A stretch of 64,000 nucleotides of DNA from Pontivivens ytuae. GTDB taxonomy: Bacteria > Pseudomonadota > Alphaproteobacteria > Rhodobacterales > Rhodobacteraceae. The position numbers and the translations under genes were made by a program. Positions 1 to 8,866 of the stretch are shown here, one piece after another; the stretch's first letter is position 1, and each line of letters begins with the position of its first letter. Under the pieces are notes generated by a model that was not told the DNA's origin, made no database searches, and saw nothing but the letters and a program-made list of their open reading frames with translations. The stretch covers positions 2,326,001 through 2,390,000 of the forward strand of contig NZ_CP064942.1 in the NCBI RefSeq assembly GCF_015679265.1, given 5' to 3'.

Positions 1-1
1 A

Positions 2-76
2 AACCCGTGGTTCGAGGCCGAGGTCGTGCCCCGCCTGCGCGACGCGGTGTCCCTTGCGCTCGGCTCCCGCGGCTGA
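2..76 (+). CDS. 3' end of an unidentified gene
   Basis: An open frame enters from the left edge and ends in TGA at 74-76; its last residues are NPWFEAEVVPRLRDAVSLAL followed by GSRG. The ending Pro-Trp-Phe-Glu followed by an amphipathic helix resembles the C-terminus of some small uracil-DNA glycosylase-superfamily proteins, but 24 residues are too few to assign a function. The next gene starts 12 nt downstream, so the two may be co-transcribed. Confidence 0.5.
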   Translation, partial: NPWFEAEVVPRLRDAVSLALGSRG

Positions 77-88
77 CATGTCGCGGGC

Positions 89-868
89 ATGACCGAAGAG
101 ACCCCGCTCGACCGCGCCCACCTCGCCGCCGACGCCGACGAGAGCCTGCGCTCCCGCTTCTGGGACCGGCTGCTCGATGCCGAGCTGTTCCTCGTGCTGG
201 AGGAGGAGCCGAAGGGCGCCACGGTGCGCCCCGTGATCCTGGAGACGTCGGACGGCCGCGTCGCGCTCGCCTTCGATCGCGAGGGTCGGATGGCGGATTT
301 CATGGAAGGTATGACGCCCTTCGCCGCCCTCTCCGGCCGCCGTTTGGTCGGCCTGCTGGCGGGGCAGGGCGTGGGGCTTGCCCTCAATCTCGGAGGCCAT
401 GGGTCCGAGACGATCCTGCCGGTCGACGCGCTGCGCTGGGCCGCCGACCAGCTCGCCGACCTCACCGAGGTCCGCGAAAGCGCCCTCCGCGACATCCGCA
501 AGCCCGCGGGTCTGCCCGAGGCGCTGCTGACCGCGATCCACGAGAAACTGCCGGGCCTCGAGGGGCTGGCTGCTGAAGCCTGGCTCGTCGGCGTCAGCTA
601 TCGCGACGGGCAGCAGGGCCACCTGCTCGCGGTGCTCGACGCGCTGCCCCCGGCGCAGGAGGCGATCGCGACCGCCATGGCCGAGGCGCTGCGGCTGTCG
701 GGGCTCGACGCGGGCGCGCTCGACATCGCCTTCTTCGACCGTGGCGCGAAGGTGGCGGAGACGATCCGCCGCCACGGCCTCGGCTTCGAGATCCCGCAGC
801 CTGCGGTGGAGATCCGAGAGATCTCCGCCCCCGGCAGCGACCCGTCGAAGCCGCCGATCCTGCGATAG
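89..868 (+). CDS. SseB-family protein
   Basis: This 259-residue protein starts with ATG and opens with an acidic stretch. Residues about 10-130 fit the SseB N-terminal domain (named after the E. coli enhanced-serine-sensitivity protein): a helix followed by the LDAELFLVLEEEP strand, a VALAFDREGRM strand and an LAGQGVGLALNLG segment. The second half looks like the SseB C-terminal domain (SYRDGQQGHLLAVLDALPPA). The biochemical role of the family is unknown; it is soluble and has no signal peptide. It converges on the beta-glucosidase gene. Assignment rests on overall pattern, since the family has no catalytic motif. Confidence 0.75.
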   Translation: MTEETPLDRAHLAADADESLRSRFWDRLLDAELFLVLEEEPKGATVRPVILETSDGRVALAFDREGRMADFMEGMTPFAALSGRRLVGLLAGQGVGLALNLGGHGSETILPVDALRWAADQLADLTEVRESALRDIRKPAGLPEALLTAIHEKLPGLEGLAAEAWLVGVSYRDGQQGHLLAVLDALPPAQEAIATAMAEALRLSGLDAGALDIAFFDRGAKVAETIRRHGLGFEIPQPAVEIREISAPGSDPSKPPILR

Positions 869-878
869 CCGTCGCGTC

Positions 879-911
879 CGCCTCCGGCGGGCGTATTGGA
901 CGAGAGTGATG
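879..911 (+). repeat. Copy of short interspersed intergenic repeat (variant)
   Basis: The spacer between two convergent genes carries CCTCCGGCGGGCGTATTGG followed by a degenerate GA-rich tail. It matches the CCTCCGGCGGGGATATTTGG core seen at 45904 and 49861. No T-tract follows it, so it does not look like a classical terminator. The rest of the spacer (869-991) shows nothing else. Confidence 0.5.
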
Positions 912-991
912 CGGGGAGGCGTCGTACGGGGCGTCAACCTGCGCGCCCGGCCTAACCGGCGAAACGCGGTGCGGTGAGCGGGCGGGAGTTT

Positions 992-2317
992 CTAGCTCAG
1001 CGCGTTCTTCAGCGCGTGCCAGCTCGCCTTGGGCGTCCGCTCCAGCGTCTCGAAATCGACGTGGACGATGCCGAAGCGCTTCTCGTAGCCCGCGGCCCAC
1101 TCGTAGTTGTCCATCAGCGACCAGATGAAATAGCCGGCCAGCGGCGCGCCCTCGGCAATCGCCTGTCTGGCGGCGGCGAAGTGGTCGCGCAGGTACTTCA
1201 CCCGCTGCGGGTCGGGGCAGGCGCCGTCGAGCAGGTAGTCGTGGCCTGCCATGCCGTTCTCGGTCACGTGGATTGGCAGATCGCCGGAGAACTCCCGTGC
1301 TGCCCAGGTGATGAAGTGGCGCAGGCGGTCCGGGTCGATCTCCCAATCGAAGGCGGTCTTTTCCAGCGGCCCCTCGACATAGCCGATCTGCGGCCACGGC
1401 CCGCCGACATTCACCACCCGCTTGCGCGTGTAGTAGTTGATGCCGAGCCATTCGACGGGGGCCTGGATTGTCGGGAAATCGTCCTGCCAGCCCTCCGGCA
1501 GATGCCGCTCCAGCCCCTCAAGTGCCGCCGCCGGGTATTCGCCGCGGAAGACGCCGGACAGGAACCACTCGTTGTAGATCGCGTGGTTGCAGGCGTGGGC
1601 GGCCAGCGTCTCCGGCCGGTCATCGGCAGGGTCGGAGCCTTCGAGATTGGTGACGATCCCCAGATTGCCGAGCCCCATCGCCCGCATCGCCTCCACCGCC
1701 CGGCCATGGGCCAGCAGCACGTGGTGCATCGCGCGGGCCGCCGCTCGGATGTCCCGCAGGCCCGGCGCGTGCGCCCCCCAGAAGTGGGAGAGCCAGGCGA
1801 CGCACCACGGCTCGTTGATCGTCGCCGTCGCCTCCACCCGGTCGCCGATCCGACCCATGATCGTCTCGGTGTAATCCGCGAACCACCCGGCCACGTCGCG
1901 GTTCGTCCACCCGCCCTTGTCCGCCAGCGCGGCAGGCAGGTCCCAATGGTAGAGCGTGGCGAAGGGGCGGATGCCGCGCGCCACCATCCCGTCGACCAGC
2001 CGGTCGTAGAAGTCGAGCCCCTCCGCGTTCGGCGTCACCCCGTCCGGCATCACCCGCGCCCAGTTCATCGAGAAGCGGTAGGCGTCGAGGCCCGCATCGC
2101 GGATCAGGTCGAGATCCGCCTCCCACCGGTGGTAGTGGTCGCAGGCGACGGCGCCGTCCTCGGCCCGCACCACGTTGCCGGCGGTCGCGGCGAAGGTGTC
2201 CCAATGCGACGGACCACAGCCACCGAAGGACGAGCCCTCGATCTGGTAGGCCGACGTCGCGGTGCCGAAGACGAAGCCCTCGGGGAAATCGCCCCGCGCG
2301 AAACCCAGCCCGCTCAT
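992..2317 (-). CDS. bgl: GH1 beta-glucosidase
   Basis: A 441-residue glycoside hydrolase family 1 enzyme that cleaves terminal beta-D-glucosides (cellobiose and aryl or plant glucosides) with retention. Visible motifs: the N-terminal FVFGTATSAYQIEG signature (about residues 16-28), the acid/base Glu169 in TINEPWC, the INYYTRKRV segment near 295, and the nucleophile Glu353 in HVTENG. There is no signal peptide, so it acts in the cytoplasm. The ATG at 2317 overlaps the TGA of the upstream LacI regulator by 4 nt (ATGA), so the two are translationally coupled. A longer frame exists upstream but would overlap the regulator by much more. The coupling suggests that the same sugar signal controls it. 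Confidence 0.93.
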   Translation of the reverse strand: MSGLGFARGDFPEGFVFGTATSAYQIEGSSFGGCGPSHWDTFAATAGNVVRAEDGAVACDHYHRWEADLDLIRDAGLDAYRFSMNWARVMPDGVTPNAEGLDFYDRLVDGMVARGIRPFATLYHWDLPAALADKGGWTNRDVAGWFADYTETIMGRIGDRVEATATINEPWCVAWLSHFWGAHAPGLRDIRAAARAMHHVLLAHGRAVEAMRAMGLGNLGIVTNLEGSDPADDRPETLAAHACNHAIYNEWFLSGVFRGEYPAAALEGLERHLPEGWQDDFPTIQAPVEWLGINYYTRKRVVNVGGPWPQIGYVEGPLEKTAFDWEIDPDRLRHFITWAAREFSGDLPIHVTENGMAGHDYLLDGACPDPQRVKYLRDHFAAARQAIAEGAPLAGYFIWSLMDNYEWAAGYEKRFGIVHVDFETLERTPKASWHALKNALS

Positions 2318-3330
2318 GCCGGGGCCGGCCCGGTGGAGCGGCCCTCTACGAGCTGGCAGTCCCACACCTCGCTCTCCACCGGCTTGCCGGCGATCAGGTC
2401 GAGCACCATCTCCGCACAGCGATGCCCGGCGGCAGAGATCGAGGAGAAGGTGGTGGTAAAGCGCGGCGGATCGCCCTCGTTGCGCAGGAACGAGAGGTCG
2501 TCGTCATGGGTGATCAGCGACACGTCGTGGCCGAGCTCCAGCCCCGCATCGCGCACCGCCCGGCTCACCCCGATGGCCGAGATGATCGAGGAGGTGAGGA
2601 TCGCCGTCGGCCGCTCCGCCCGCTGCATCCACGCCATCGTGGTGTTGTAGCCGTTGGTCTCCGTCATCTCCTGATGGGCGCTGAGGGAGGGGTCGGTGGC
2701 GATCCCCCCCCGCTCCATCGCCTGCTCGTAGCCCGCGCGGCGGCGCAGCGCGAAGCTGATCTGCTCCAGCCCGTTCAACAGCGCGATGCGCCGGTGGCCC
2801 AGATCGATGAGGAACTGCGTCGCCTGCCGGAAGGCGCGGGCGTTCTTGATGTCGAGGCAGACGCTCGGCCCGTCATCGCCCACCGGCCGCCCGTGCAGGA
2901 CGAAGGGCAGGCCGAGCTCCGTCAGCAGCTTGATCCGCGGATCGCCGGTGCGCGGCGCATGGACGATCACCCCGTCCACCGAATGCCGGCGGGCGAGGTC
3001 GCGATAGGCGTCCTCCTCCCCCTTTTCGGGCACGACGGTCAGGATCGTCTCATAACCGACCTTGCTGTAGACCTCCGACGCGCCGGTCATGAACTCCGCG
3101 AAGATCGGGTTGATCATCTGGTGTTCGCCCAGCGGAATCACGTGGCCAACGGCCATCGCCTTCCCGGTCGCGAGCTTCCGGGCCATCGTGTTGGGCTGGT
3201 AGCCGTGCTCGCGCGCCGCGGCCTCGATCCGGGCGCGGGTCTCGGCATTCACTTCCGGATAGCCATTGAGCGCGCGGGACACCGTCGTGGGCGACAGGCT
3301 CAACATTTCCGCCAGCTCTTTCAGGGTCAT
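2314..3330 (-). CDS. aglR: LacI-family transcriptional regulator of the alpha-glucoside cluster
   Basis: A 338-residue LacI/GalR repressor. The N-terminal helix-turn-helix is clear (MTLKELAEMLSLSPTTVSRA, then a hinge helix ending near NTMARKLATGK), followed by a periplasmic-binding-protein-like effector domain. The start chosen is ATG 3330, which has GAGG at -13 to -10; an in-frame ATG at 3345 has no Shine-Dalgarno sequence and would overlap the operator at 3344-3359. Position opposite aglE and the two palindromic sites argue that it represses aglEFGAK and itself, with an alpha-glucoside or a derived sugar as inducer. The effector is inferred from the neighbours. Confidence 0.88.
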   Translation of the reverse strand: MTLKELAEMLSLSPTTVSRALNGYPEVNAETRARIEAAAREHGYQPNTMARKLATGKAMAVGHVIPLGEHQMINPIFAEFMTGASEVYSKVGYETILTVVPEKGEEDAYRDLARRHSVDGVIVHAPRTGDPRIKLLTELGLPFVLHGRPVGDDGPSVCLDIKNARAFRQATQFLIDLGHRRIALLNGLEQISFALRRRAGYEQAMERGGIATDPSLSAHQEMTETNGYNTTMAWMQRAERPTAILTSSIISAIGVSRAVRDAGLELGHDVSLITHDDDLSFLRNEGDPPRFTTTFSSISAAGHRCAEMVLDLIAGKPVESEVWDCQLVEGRSTGPAPA

Positions 3331-3343
3331 TCCGGGGGTCCTC

Positions 3344-3359
3344 ATCAAAGCGATTTGAT
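3344..3359. promoter_or_regulatory. LacI-type operator 1
   Basis: ATCAAAGCGATTTGAT is a near-perfect palindrome with the central CG typical of LacI-family operators. It lies just downstream of the predicted aglR start site and upstream of the chosen ATG, as expected for autoregulation. Confidence 0.6.
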
Positions 3360-3365
3360 CCCTGC

Positions 3366-3393
3366 AGTATCGAAATTCTCTCTGGCAAGGCAA
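3366..3393 (-). promoter_or_regulatory. Candidate aglR promoter
   Basis: On the minus strand TTGCCT (3393-3388) and GATACT (3371-3366) are separated by 16 nt. Transcription would start near 3359, inside operator 1. Confidence 0.4.
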
Positions 3394-3419
3394 CGTGGAA
3401 GCGCGCAGGATGGCAAGGC

Positions 3420-3448
3420 TTGACAGGGCTCGGGCGGCCTCGCATCGT
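3420..3448 (+). promoter_or_regulatory. Candidate aglE promoter
   Basis: A perfect -35 hexamer TTGACA (3420-3425) is followed after 17 nt by CATCGT (weak -10). The start site would fall near 3456, directly at operator 2, consistent with repression by steric block. Confidence 0.45.
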
Positions 3449-3456
3449 GCCGGGGC

Positions 3457-3472
3457 TTCAAAGCGGTTTGGT
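3457..3472. promoter_or_regulatory. LacI-type operator 2
   Basis: TTCAAAGCGGTTTGGT shares the CAAANCGNTTTG core with operator 1, about 113 nt away. Paired operators over two divergent start sites would allow repression of both directions. Confidence 0.55.
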
Positions 3473-3556
3473 TTTCGCGAGCAACGCGGCCGCCTTTCGG
3501 AGCCGGAGAATATCAGGAATGCCGCCTGCAGTGCGGCAGAACACGGGAGAGACTTC

Positions 3557-4912
3557 ATGAAGCGCAACCTGCTTGCAGGCGTCGCACTCTTCGCCCTCGC
3601 GGCCTCGGCGGCCCAGGCCCAGGACCTCGTCTTCGAGCCGGGCGAGGATGACCGGTTCAGCTGGGACGCCTATGAGGAGTATGTGGCGAACGCCCCCGAC
3701 CTCACCGGCCAGACGATCACCGTGGCCGGGCCGTGGCTGAGCTCGGAGCGTGACAGCGTCGTCGCCGTGTTCGACTATTTCGAGGCCGCCACCGGCGCCG
3801 TCGTGGACTATTCCGGCTCCGACAGCTTCGAGCAGCAGATCGTGATCGACGCCGAGGCGGGCTCCGCCCCCAACCTCGCCGTCTTCCCGCAGCCGGGCCT
3901 CCTGCGCGTCATGGCCGAGCGCGGCCTCGTCGAGCCGCTGGAGGACGAGACCCGCGACTGGATCGCCGAGAACTACGCCGCGGGCCAGTCCTGGGTCGAT
4001 CTCGCCACCTTCGACGTGGGCGGGACCGAGGACCTCTACGGCATCTTCTTCCGCGTCGATCTGAAGTCGCTGGTCTGGTACGTGCCCGAGAACTTCGAGG
4101 ATGCGGGCTACGAGATCCCCACCACGATGGAGGAGCTCAAGGCGCTCACCGACCAGATCGTCGAGGATGGCGGCACCCCGTGGTGCATCGGCCTCGGTTC
4201 GGGTGGTGCGACCGGCTGGCCCGCGACCGACTGGGTCGAGGACATGATGCTGCGCACGGCGGAGCCCTCGGTCTACGACCAGTGGGTGGCCAACGAAATC
4301 CCGTTCGACGATCCGCAGGTGATCCGCGCGATCGAGGAGTTCGGCTACTTCGCCCGCAACGACGACTATGTCGCCGGTGGCGCGGGCGCAGTCGCCACGA
4401 CCGACTTCCGCGACAGCCCGCAGGGCCTCTTCTCCTTCCCGCCGGACTGCTACATGCACCGCCAGGCGTCCTTCATCCCCGCCTTCTTCCCGGAAGGGAC
4501 GGAGCTCGGCCTCGACGCCGACTTCTTCTACTTCCCGGCCTATGAGAGCGAGGATCTGGGCGCACCGGTCCTGGGTGCAGGCACGGTCGTCGGCATCACC
4601 AATGACAGCGACGGCACCCGCGCGCTGGTCGACTTCCTCAAGCAGCCGATCGCGCACGAGGTCTGGATGGCGCAAGGCGCGTTCCTGACCGCCCATGCCG
4701 GCGTCAACCCGGAGGCCTACGCCACCGACGCGCTGCGCGCGCAGGGTCAGATCATCCAGGATGCGACCACCTTCCGCTTCGACGGCTCCGACCTGATGCC
4801 GGGCGCGATCGGCGCGGGCGCGTTCTGGACCGGCATGGTCGACTATGCGGGCGGTGCGGATGCCGAAGGCGTCGCGGGCTCGATCCAGGAAACCTGGGAG
4901 TCGCTGCAATAG
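3557..4912 (+). CDS. aglE: Alpha-glucoside ABC transporter, substrate-binding protein
   Basis: A 451-residue periplasmic solute-binding protein of the extracellular binding protein family 1 (MalE-like). It has a classic signal peptide (MKRN, hydrophobic core, AQA cleavage site near residue 21). ATG 3557 is preceded by GGGAGA; the frame is open further upstream but only this start gives the signal peptide. It should capture alpha-glucosides such as sucrose, maltose or trehalose and hand them to AglF/AglG. It is the first gene of the rightward operon and is separated from aglF by 119 nt with stem-loops, whereas the later transporter genes are tightly packed. Confidence 0.9.
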   Translation: MKRNLLAGVALFALAASAAQAQDLVFEPGEDDRFSWDAYEEYVANAPDLTGQTITVAGPWLSSERDSVVAVFDYFEAATGAVVDYSGSDSFEQQIVIDAEAGSAPNLAVFPQPGLLRVMAERGLVEPLEDETRDWIAENYAAGQSWVDLATFDVGGTEDLYGIFFRVDLKSLVWYVPENFEDAGYEIPTTMEELKALTDQIVEDGGTPWCIGLGSGGATGWPATDWVEDMMLRTAEPSVYDQWVANEIPFDDPQVIRAIEEFGYFARNDDYVAGGAGAVATTDFRDSPQGLFSFPPDCYMHRQASFIPAFFPEGTELGLDADFFYFPAYESEDLGAPVLGAGTVVGITNDSDGTRALVDFLKQPIAHEVWMAQGAFLTAHAGVNPEAYATDALRAQGQIIQDATTFRFDGSDLMPGAIGAGAFWTGMVDYAGGADAEGVAGSIQETWESLQ

Positions 4913-4915
4913 GTT

Positions 4916-4964
4916 CTGTAACCTGTTACAGTTGCAACAACGGACCGGGCGCGCCCTAGCGCCC
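4916..4964 (+). other. Two intercistronic stem-loops after aglE
   Basis: CTGTAA/TTACAG (4916-4931) and GGGCGC/GCGCCC (4947-4964) form short hairpins with no T-run. Such elements behind binding-protein genes often stabilise the upstream mRNA so that more binding protein than permease is made; that role is inferred here. Confidence 0.4.
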
Positions 4965-5031
4965 GCTCCACCGACCAAGGCGCGCGCAAGACGCGCCATT
5001 GCGTAACACGGTTTGGGGAGGAAGACGCGCG

Positions 5032-6024
5032 ATGGATGTCATCGTCTACGCCATCGTCACGATGGTGATCGGGGTGGCGGCCTGCGCCGGCTACTTCTAC
5101 GGCACGAACGCCCTCTTGGACCGCATCTACCCCGACAGCGGTGAGAATGCGGCGAGCAACATCAGCAAGGCCAACGCGATCCGCCCGTGGCTCTTCCTCG
5201 CACCCGCGATGCTGATCCTGGGCCTTTATCTCGTCTATCCGCTCTTCAACTCGCTGATCCTCTCCTTCTACGACGAGCGGGGCGAGAACTGGGTCGGCCT
5301 CGACAACTACATCTGGATGATCGGGGACGAGAAGTTTCTCGAGAGCCTGTTCAACAACGCGATGTGGCTGATCATCGTGCCTGCCGCAGCGACCTTCTTC
5401 GGGCTGATCGCGGCCGGGCTCACCGACCGGATCTGGTGGGGCAACATCGCGAAATCGCTGATCTTCATGCCGATGGCGATCAGCTTCGTCGGCGCCTCGG
5501 TCATCTGGCGCTTCATCTACGACTACTCGGGCGAGGGCGACGACCAGATCGGGCTCCTCAACGCCATGGTCACCAGCCTCGGCGGCACGCCGCAGGCCTG
5601 GATCACCATCCCGTTCTGGAACGACATCTTCCTGATGATCATCCTTATCTGGATCCAGACCGGCTTTGCCATGGTCATCCTCTCCGCCGCCCTGCGCGGC
5701 ATTCCGGAGGAGACGGTGGAGGCTGCGGTGCTCGACGGCGCCTCGCCGCTGCAGATCTTCTTCAAGATCAAGATCCCGCAGATCGCGGGCACCATCGCGG
5801 TGGTCTGGACCACGATCACCATCCTCGTGCTCAAGGTCTTCGACATCGTCTTCGCTATGACCAACGGCGAGTGGGGCACGCAGGTGCTGGCCAACTACAT
5901 GTACCGCCAGTCCTTCATCCAGCTCGACTTCGGCCGCGGCTCCGCCATTGCGATCGTCATCATGATCCTCGTGGTCCCGATCATGTGGTGGAACATCCGC
6001 AACGCGATGAAGGAGAATACGTGA
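5032..6024 (+). CDS. aglF: Alpha-glucoside ABC transporter, permease
   Basis: A 330-residue inner-membrane permease of the MalF type. An N-terminal membrane segment (residues 3-24) is followed by five or more further helices. The cytoplasmic EAA loop that docks on the ATPase is visible as EAAVLDGASPLQIFFKIKIP. The start is ATG 5032 after a strong GGGGAGGAAG ribosome site; the frame extends upstream to 4999 without support. Its TGA overlaps the ATG of aglG by one base, indicating coupling. With AglG it forms the translocation pore for alpha-glucosides. Confidence 0.9.
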   Translation: MDVIVYAIVTMVIGVAACAGYFYGTNALLDRIYPDSGENAASNISKANAIRPWLFLAPAMLILGLYLVYPLFNSLILSFYDERGENWVGLDNYIWMIGDEKFLESLFNNAMWLIIVPAAATFFGLIAAGLTDRIWWGNIAKSLIFMPMAISFVGASVIWRFIYDYSGEGDDQIGLLNAMVTSLGGTPQAWITIPFWNDIFLMIILIWIQTGFAMVILSAALRGIPEETVEAAVLDGASPLQIFFKIKIPQIAGTIAVVWTTITILVLKVFDIVFAMTNGEWGTQVLANYMYRQSFIQLDFGRGSAIAIVIMILVVPIMWWNIRNAMKENT

Positions 6025-7172
6025 TGGGTGGCGTCGGCAAGAACCCGGCCCTGGTCTGGGTCGTCAACCTCTCCGCCATCCTGCTGGTGGTGCTCTGGAC
6101 GATCCCGACCTTCGGCATCCTCGTCTCCTCCTTCCGCGATCGCGACGCGATCTCGACCTCCGGCTGGTGGACGGCGCTGAGCGCGTCCGAGCAGTCGCTC
6201 GTCGCCCGCGCCGCGGCCCCGGACGATGCGGAGCAGCGCGGCGGCCAGTGGGTGATCGAGGGCAACGTCTTCGGCGACGCCGAGGGCTCGCTCAACGCCT
6301 GGGGCGTCCGCGCGCAGGAGCCCACCGCCTTCACACCAGGCGAGACGACGGAGCTGCGCAGCGGCGGCGTCATGCAGGTCGAGGCCGACGGCGCCTACTC
6401 CATCACCTATGCCGAGGAGCCGGAGGGCCGTCGCGGCGACCGGATCTTCTACACCTCCGCGGTGCCGCCCAGCTTCTCGACCGAGAACTACGATCGGGTG
6501 ATGACGTCCGAAGGCGTGGCGCAGAGCTTCCTCAACTCGCTCACCGTGTCGATCCCGGCGACCGTCATCCCGATCCTGATCGCGGCGTATGCGGCTTACG
6601 CGCTCGCCTGGATGCAGTTTCCGGGAAGGCCGCTCCTGATCGCGGCCGTCGTCGGCCTGCTCGTCGTGCCACTACAGATGTCGCTGATACCGCTTCTGGA
6701 GATCTACAATGGCGTCGGGCAGATCTTCGGCGTGCCGGCCAAGACCTATGCCGGGATCTGGCTCGCCCATACGGGCTTCGGCCTGCCGCTCGCGATCTAC
6801 CTCTTGCGCAACTACATGGTCGGCTTGCCGCGCGAGGTGATCGAGAGTGCCAAGGTCGACGGCGCCTCGGATTTCGAGATCTTCATGAAGATCATCCTGC
6901 CGCTGAGCTTCCCGGCTCTGGCGAGCTTCGCGATCTTCCAGTTCCTGTGGACCTGGAACGACCTGTTGGTCGCCAAGGTCTTCCTCACCTCGTCGGACAA
7001 CCAGATGGTGCTGACGGGCCGCCTCGTGGAGCTTCTGGGCTCGCGCGGTGGCGATTGGGAGATCCTGACGACCTCCGCCTTCATCACGATCATCATTCCG
7101 CTGATCGTGTTCTTTTCGATGCAACGGTATCTCGTGCGAGGGCTCCTCGCCGGATCGGTCAAGGGTGGCTGA
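6024..7172 (+). CDS. aglG: Alpha-glucoside ABC transporter, permease
   Basis: A 382-residue MalG-type permease. After the first membrane helix (about residues 12-35) there is a soluble insertion of about 110 residues, rich in Asp and Glu, before the remaining five helices; this makes it longer than MalG (about 296 residues) and is usual for AglG-type subunits. The EAA loop reads ESAKVDGASDFEIFMKIILP. The ATG at 6024 shares its A with the aglF TGA. It pairs with AglF in the membrane and contacts AglK. The large periplasmic insertion probably touches the loaded binding protein. Confidence 0.9.
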   Translation: MGGVGKNPALVWVVNLSAILLVVLWTIPTFGILVSSFRDRDAISTSGWWTALSASEQSLVARAAAPDDAEQRGGQWVIEGNVFGDAEGSLNAWGVRAQEPTAFTPGETTELRSGGVMQVEADGAYSITYAEEPEGRRGDRIFYTSAVPPSFSTENYDRVMTSEGVAQSFLNSLTVSIPATVIPILIAAYAAYALAWMQFPGRPLLIAAVVGLLVVPLQMSLIPLLEIYNGVGQIFGVPAKTYAGIWLAHTGFGLPLAIYLLRNYMVGLPREVIESAKVDGASDFEIFMKIILPLSFPALASFAIFQFLWTWNDLLVAKVFLTSSDNQMVLTGRLVELLGSRGGDWEILTTSAFITIIIPLIVFFSMQRYLVRGLLAGSVKGG

Positions 7173-7175
7173 GAC

Positions 7176-8834
7176 ATGAACATGGCGATGTCCGTGAAAC
7201 CTGCGGGACAGCAGGAAGTGGACAAGGACTGGTGGCGCGGCGCGGTGATCTATCAGATCTATCCGCGCTCCTACCAGGATTCGAACGGCGACGGGGTGGG
7301 GGACCTTTCGGGGATCATCCACCGCCTGCCGCATATCGCGAGCCTCGGCGTGGACGCGATCTGGATCTCGCCCTTCTTCCGCTCGCCTATGCTCGATTTC
7401 GGCTACGACGTCTCAGATTACCGCGACATCGATCCGCTCTTCGGCACGCTGGGGGACTTCGATGCGCTGATCTCGCGTGCCCACGACCTGGGGCTGAAGG
7501 TCATGATTGACCTCGTCCTCTCCCACACCTCCGACCAGCACGTCTGGTTTCAGGAGAGCCGGTCGTCCCGCGACAATCCCAAATCCGACTGGTACGTCTG
7601 GGCCGATGCGAAGCCCGACGGGACACCGCCCAACAACTGGCTGTCGATCTTCGGCGGCTCCGCGTGGGAGTGGGACGGGGAGCGGCAGCAGTACTTCCTG
7701 CACAACTTCCTCAAGGAGCAGCCGGACCTCAACCTGCACAACATGGATGTGCAGGACGCGCTTCTGGACGTAGCACGCTTCTGGCTCGACCGCGGCGTCG
7801 ACGGCTTCCGCCTCGACACGATCAACTTCTACTTCGCGGACAAGGAGCTGCGGGACAACCCACCGCTCGCCCCCGAGCTGCGCAACGACTCCATCGCGCC
7901 CGCGGTGAACCCCTACAACTGGCAGGAACACCTCTACGACAAGAACCAGCCGGAGAACCTGGAGTTTCTCAAGCGCTTCCGCGCGCTGATGGAGGAGTAT
8001 CCGGCGATCACCTCCGTCGGTGAGGTCGGCGACGCGCAGATCGGGATGCAGATCCAGGCCGAGTACACCTCGGGCGGTGACAAGGTCCACATGTGCTACG
8101 CCTTCGAGTTCCTGGCCCCCGATCAGCCCTCGGGCAACCGGGTCTCCGCCGTGCTCAAGAAGTTCTCCGAGGTCGTGAGCGAGGGCTGGGCCTGCTGGGC
8201 CTTCTCCAACCACGACGTCGTCCGCCATTCCAGCCGCTGGAATCTGGGTGAGGCGGCGCAGCGGGTCTATGCGGGCCTCCTCCTGTCGCTCCGCGGCTCC
8301 GTCTGCCTCTACCAGGGCGAGGAGCTGGGCCTCACCGAAGCCTATGTGAGCTACGAGGAGCTTCAGGACCCCTACGGCATCCGCTTCTGGCCGAAGTTCA
8401 AGGGCCGCGACGGCTGCCGCACGCCGATCCCGTGGTCGCCCGACGGGCCCAATGGCGGCTTCACCGACGGCAAGCCCTGGCTGCCCGTCGCCATGGAGCA
8501 TCTGGGCAACGCCGTCTCGATCCAGGACTGCGACGACCGCTCGATGCTCGCCTTCTATCGCGAGATGATCGCCTTCCGCAAAGCGCATCCTGCGCTCGTG
8601 AAAGGCACGTTCGAGATGGTGCAGGCCGAGGCCGACATCGTCTCCTTCATCCGCACCGAACAGGATGGGGAGCGCGTCTTCTGCGCCTTCAACCTGTCCA
8701 ACACCGCCCAGCCGATCCGTGTGCCCGATGGCGCGTGGCGGCAGGACATGGCCGCGCCCTTCCAGGCGGTGGTCAACGACAAGGGCGTCACGCTGCCGCC
8801 CTACCAAGCTTACTTCGCCCAAGAAGACCGATAA
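7176..8834 (+). CDS. aglA: GH13 alpha-glucosidase
   Basis: A 552-residue cytoplasmic alpha-glucosidase of the alpha-amylase superfamily (oligo-1,6-glucosidase/AglA type) that splits imported sucrose, maltose and related glucosides. Seen: WWRGAVIYQIYPRSYQDSNG at the N-terminus, LVLSHTSDQH (conserved region I), nucleophile Asp214 in DGFRLDTINFY, acid/base Glu283 in SVGEVG, and Asp347 in FSNHDVV. A beta-sandwich domain C follows. No signal peptide, so hydrolysis occurs after uptake. It starts 3 nt after aglG. If sucrose is the substrate, the products explain the fructokinase and zwf downstream. Confidence 0.93.
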   Translation: MNMAMSVKPAGQQEVDKDWWRGAVIYQIYPRSYQDSNGDGVGDLSGIIHRLPHIASLGVDAIWISPFFRSPMLDFGYDVSDYRDIDPLFGTLGDFDALISRAHDLGLKVMIDLVLSHTSDQHVWFQESRSSRDNPKSDWYVWADAKPDGTPPNNWLSIFGGSAWEWDGERQQYFLHNFLKEQPDLNLHNMDVQDALLDVARFWLDRGVDGFRLDTINFYFADKELRDNPPLAPELRNDSIAPAVNPYNWQEHLYDKNQPENLEFLKRFRALMEEYPAITSVGEVGDAQIGMQIQAEYTSGGDKVHMCYAFEFLAPDQPSGNRVSAVLKKFSEVVSEGWACWAFSNHDVVRHSSRWNLGEAAQRVYAGLLLSLRGSVCLYQGEELGLTEAYVSYEELQDPYGIRFWPKFKGRDGCRTPIPWSPDGPNGGFTDGKPWLPVAMEHLGNAVSIQDCDDRSMLAFYREMIAFRKAHPALVKGTFEMVQAEADIVSFIRTEQDGERVFCAFNLSNTAQPIRVPDGAWRQDMAAPFQAVVNDKGVTLPPYQAYFAQEDR

Positions 8835-8866
8835 GGCCGGGCGTCGCACAACACGGGGAGAACTAG

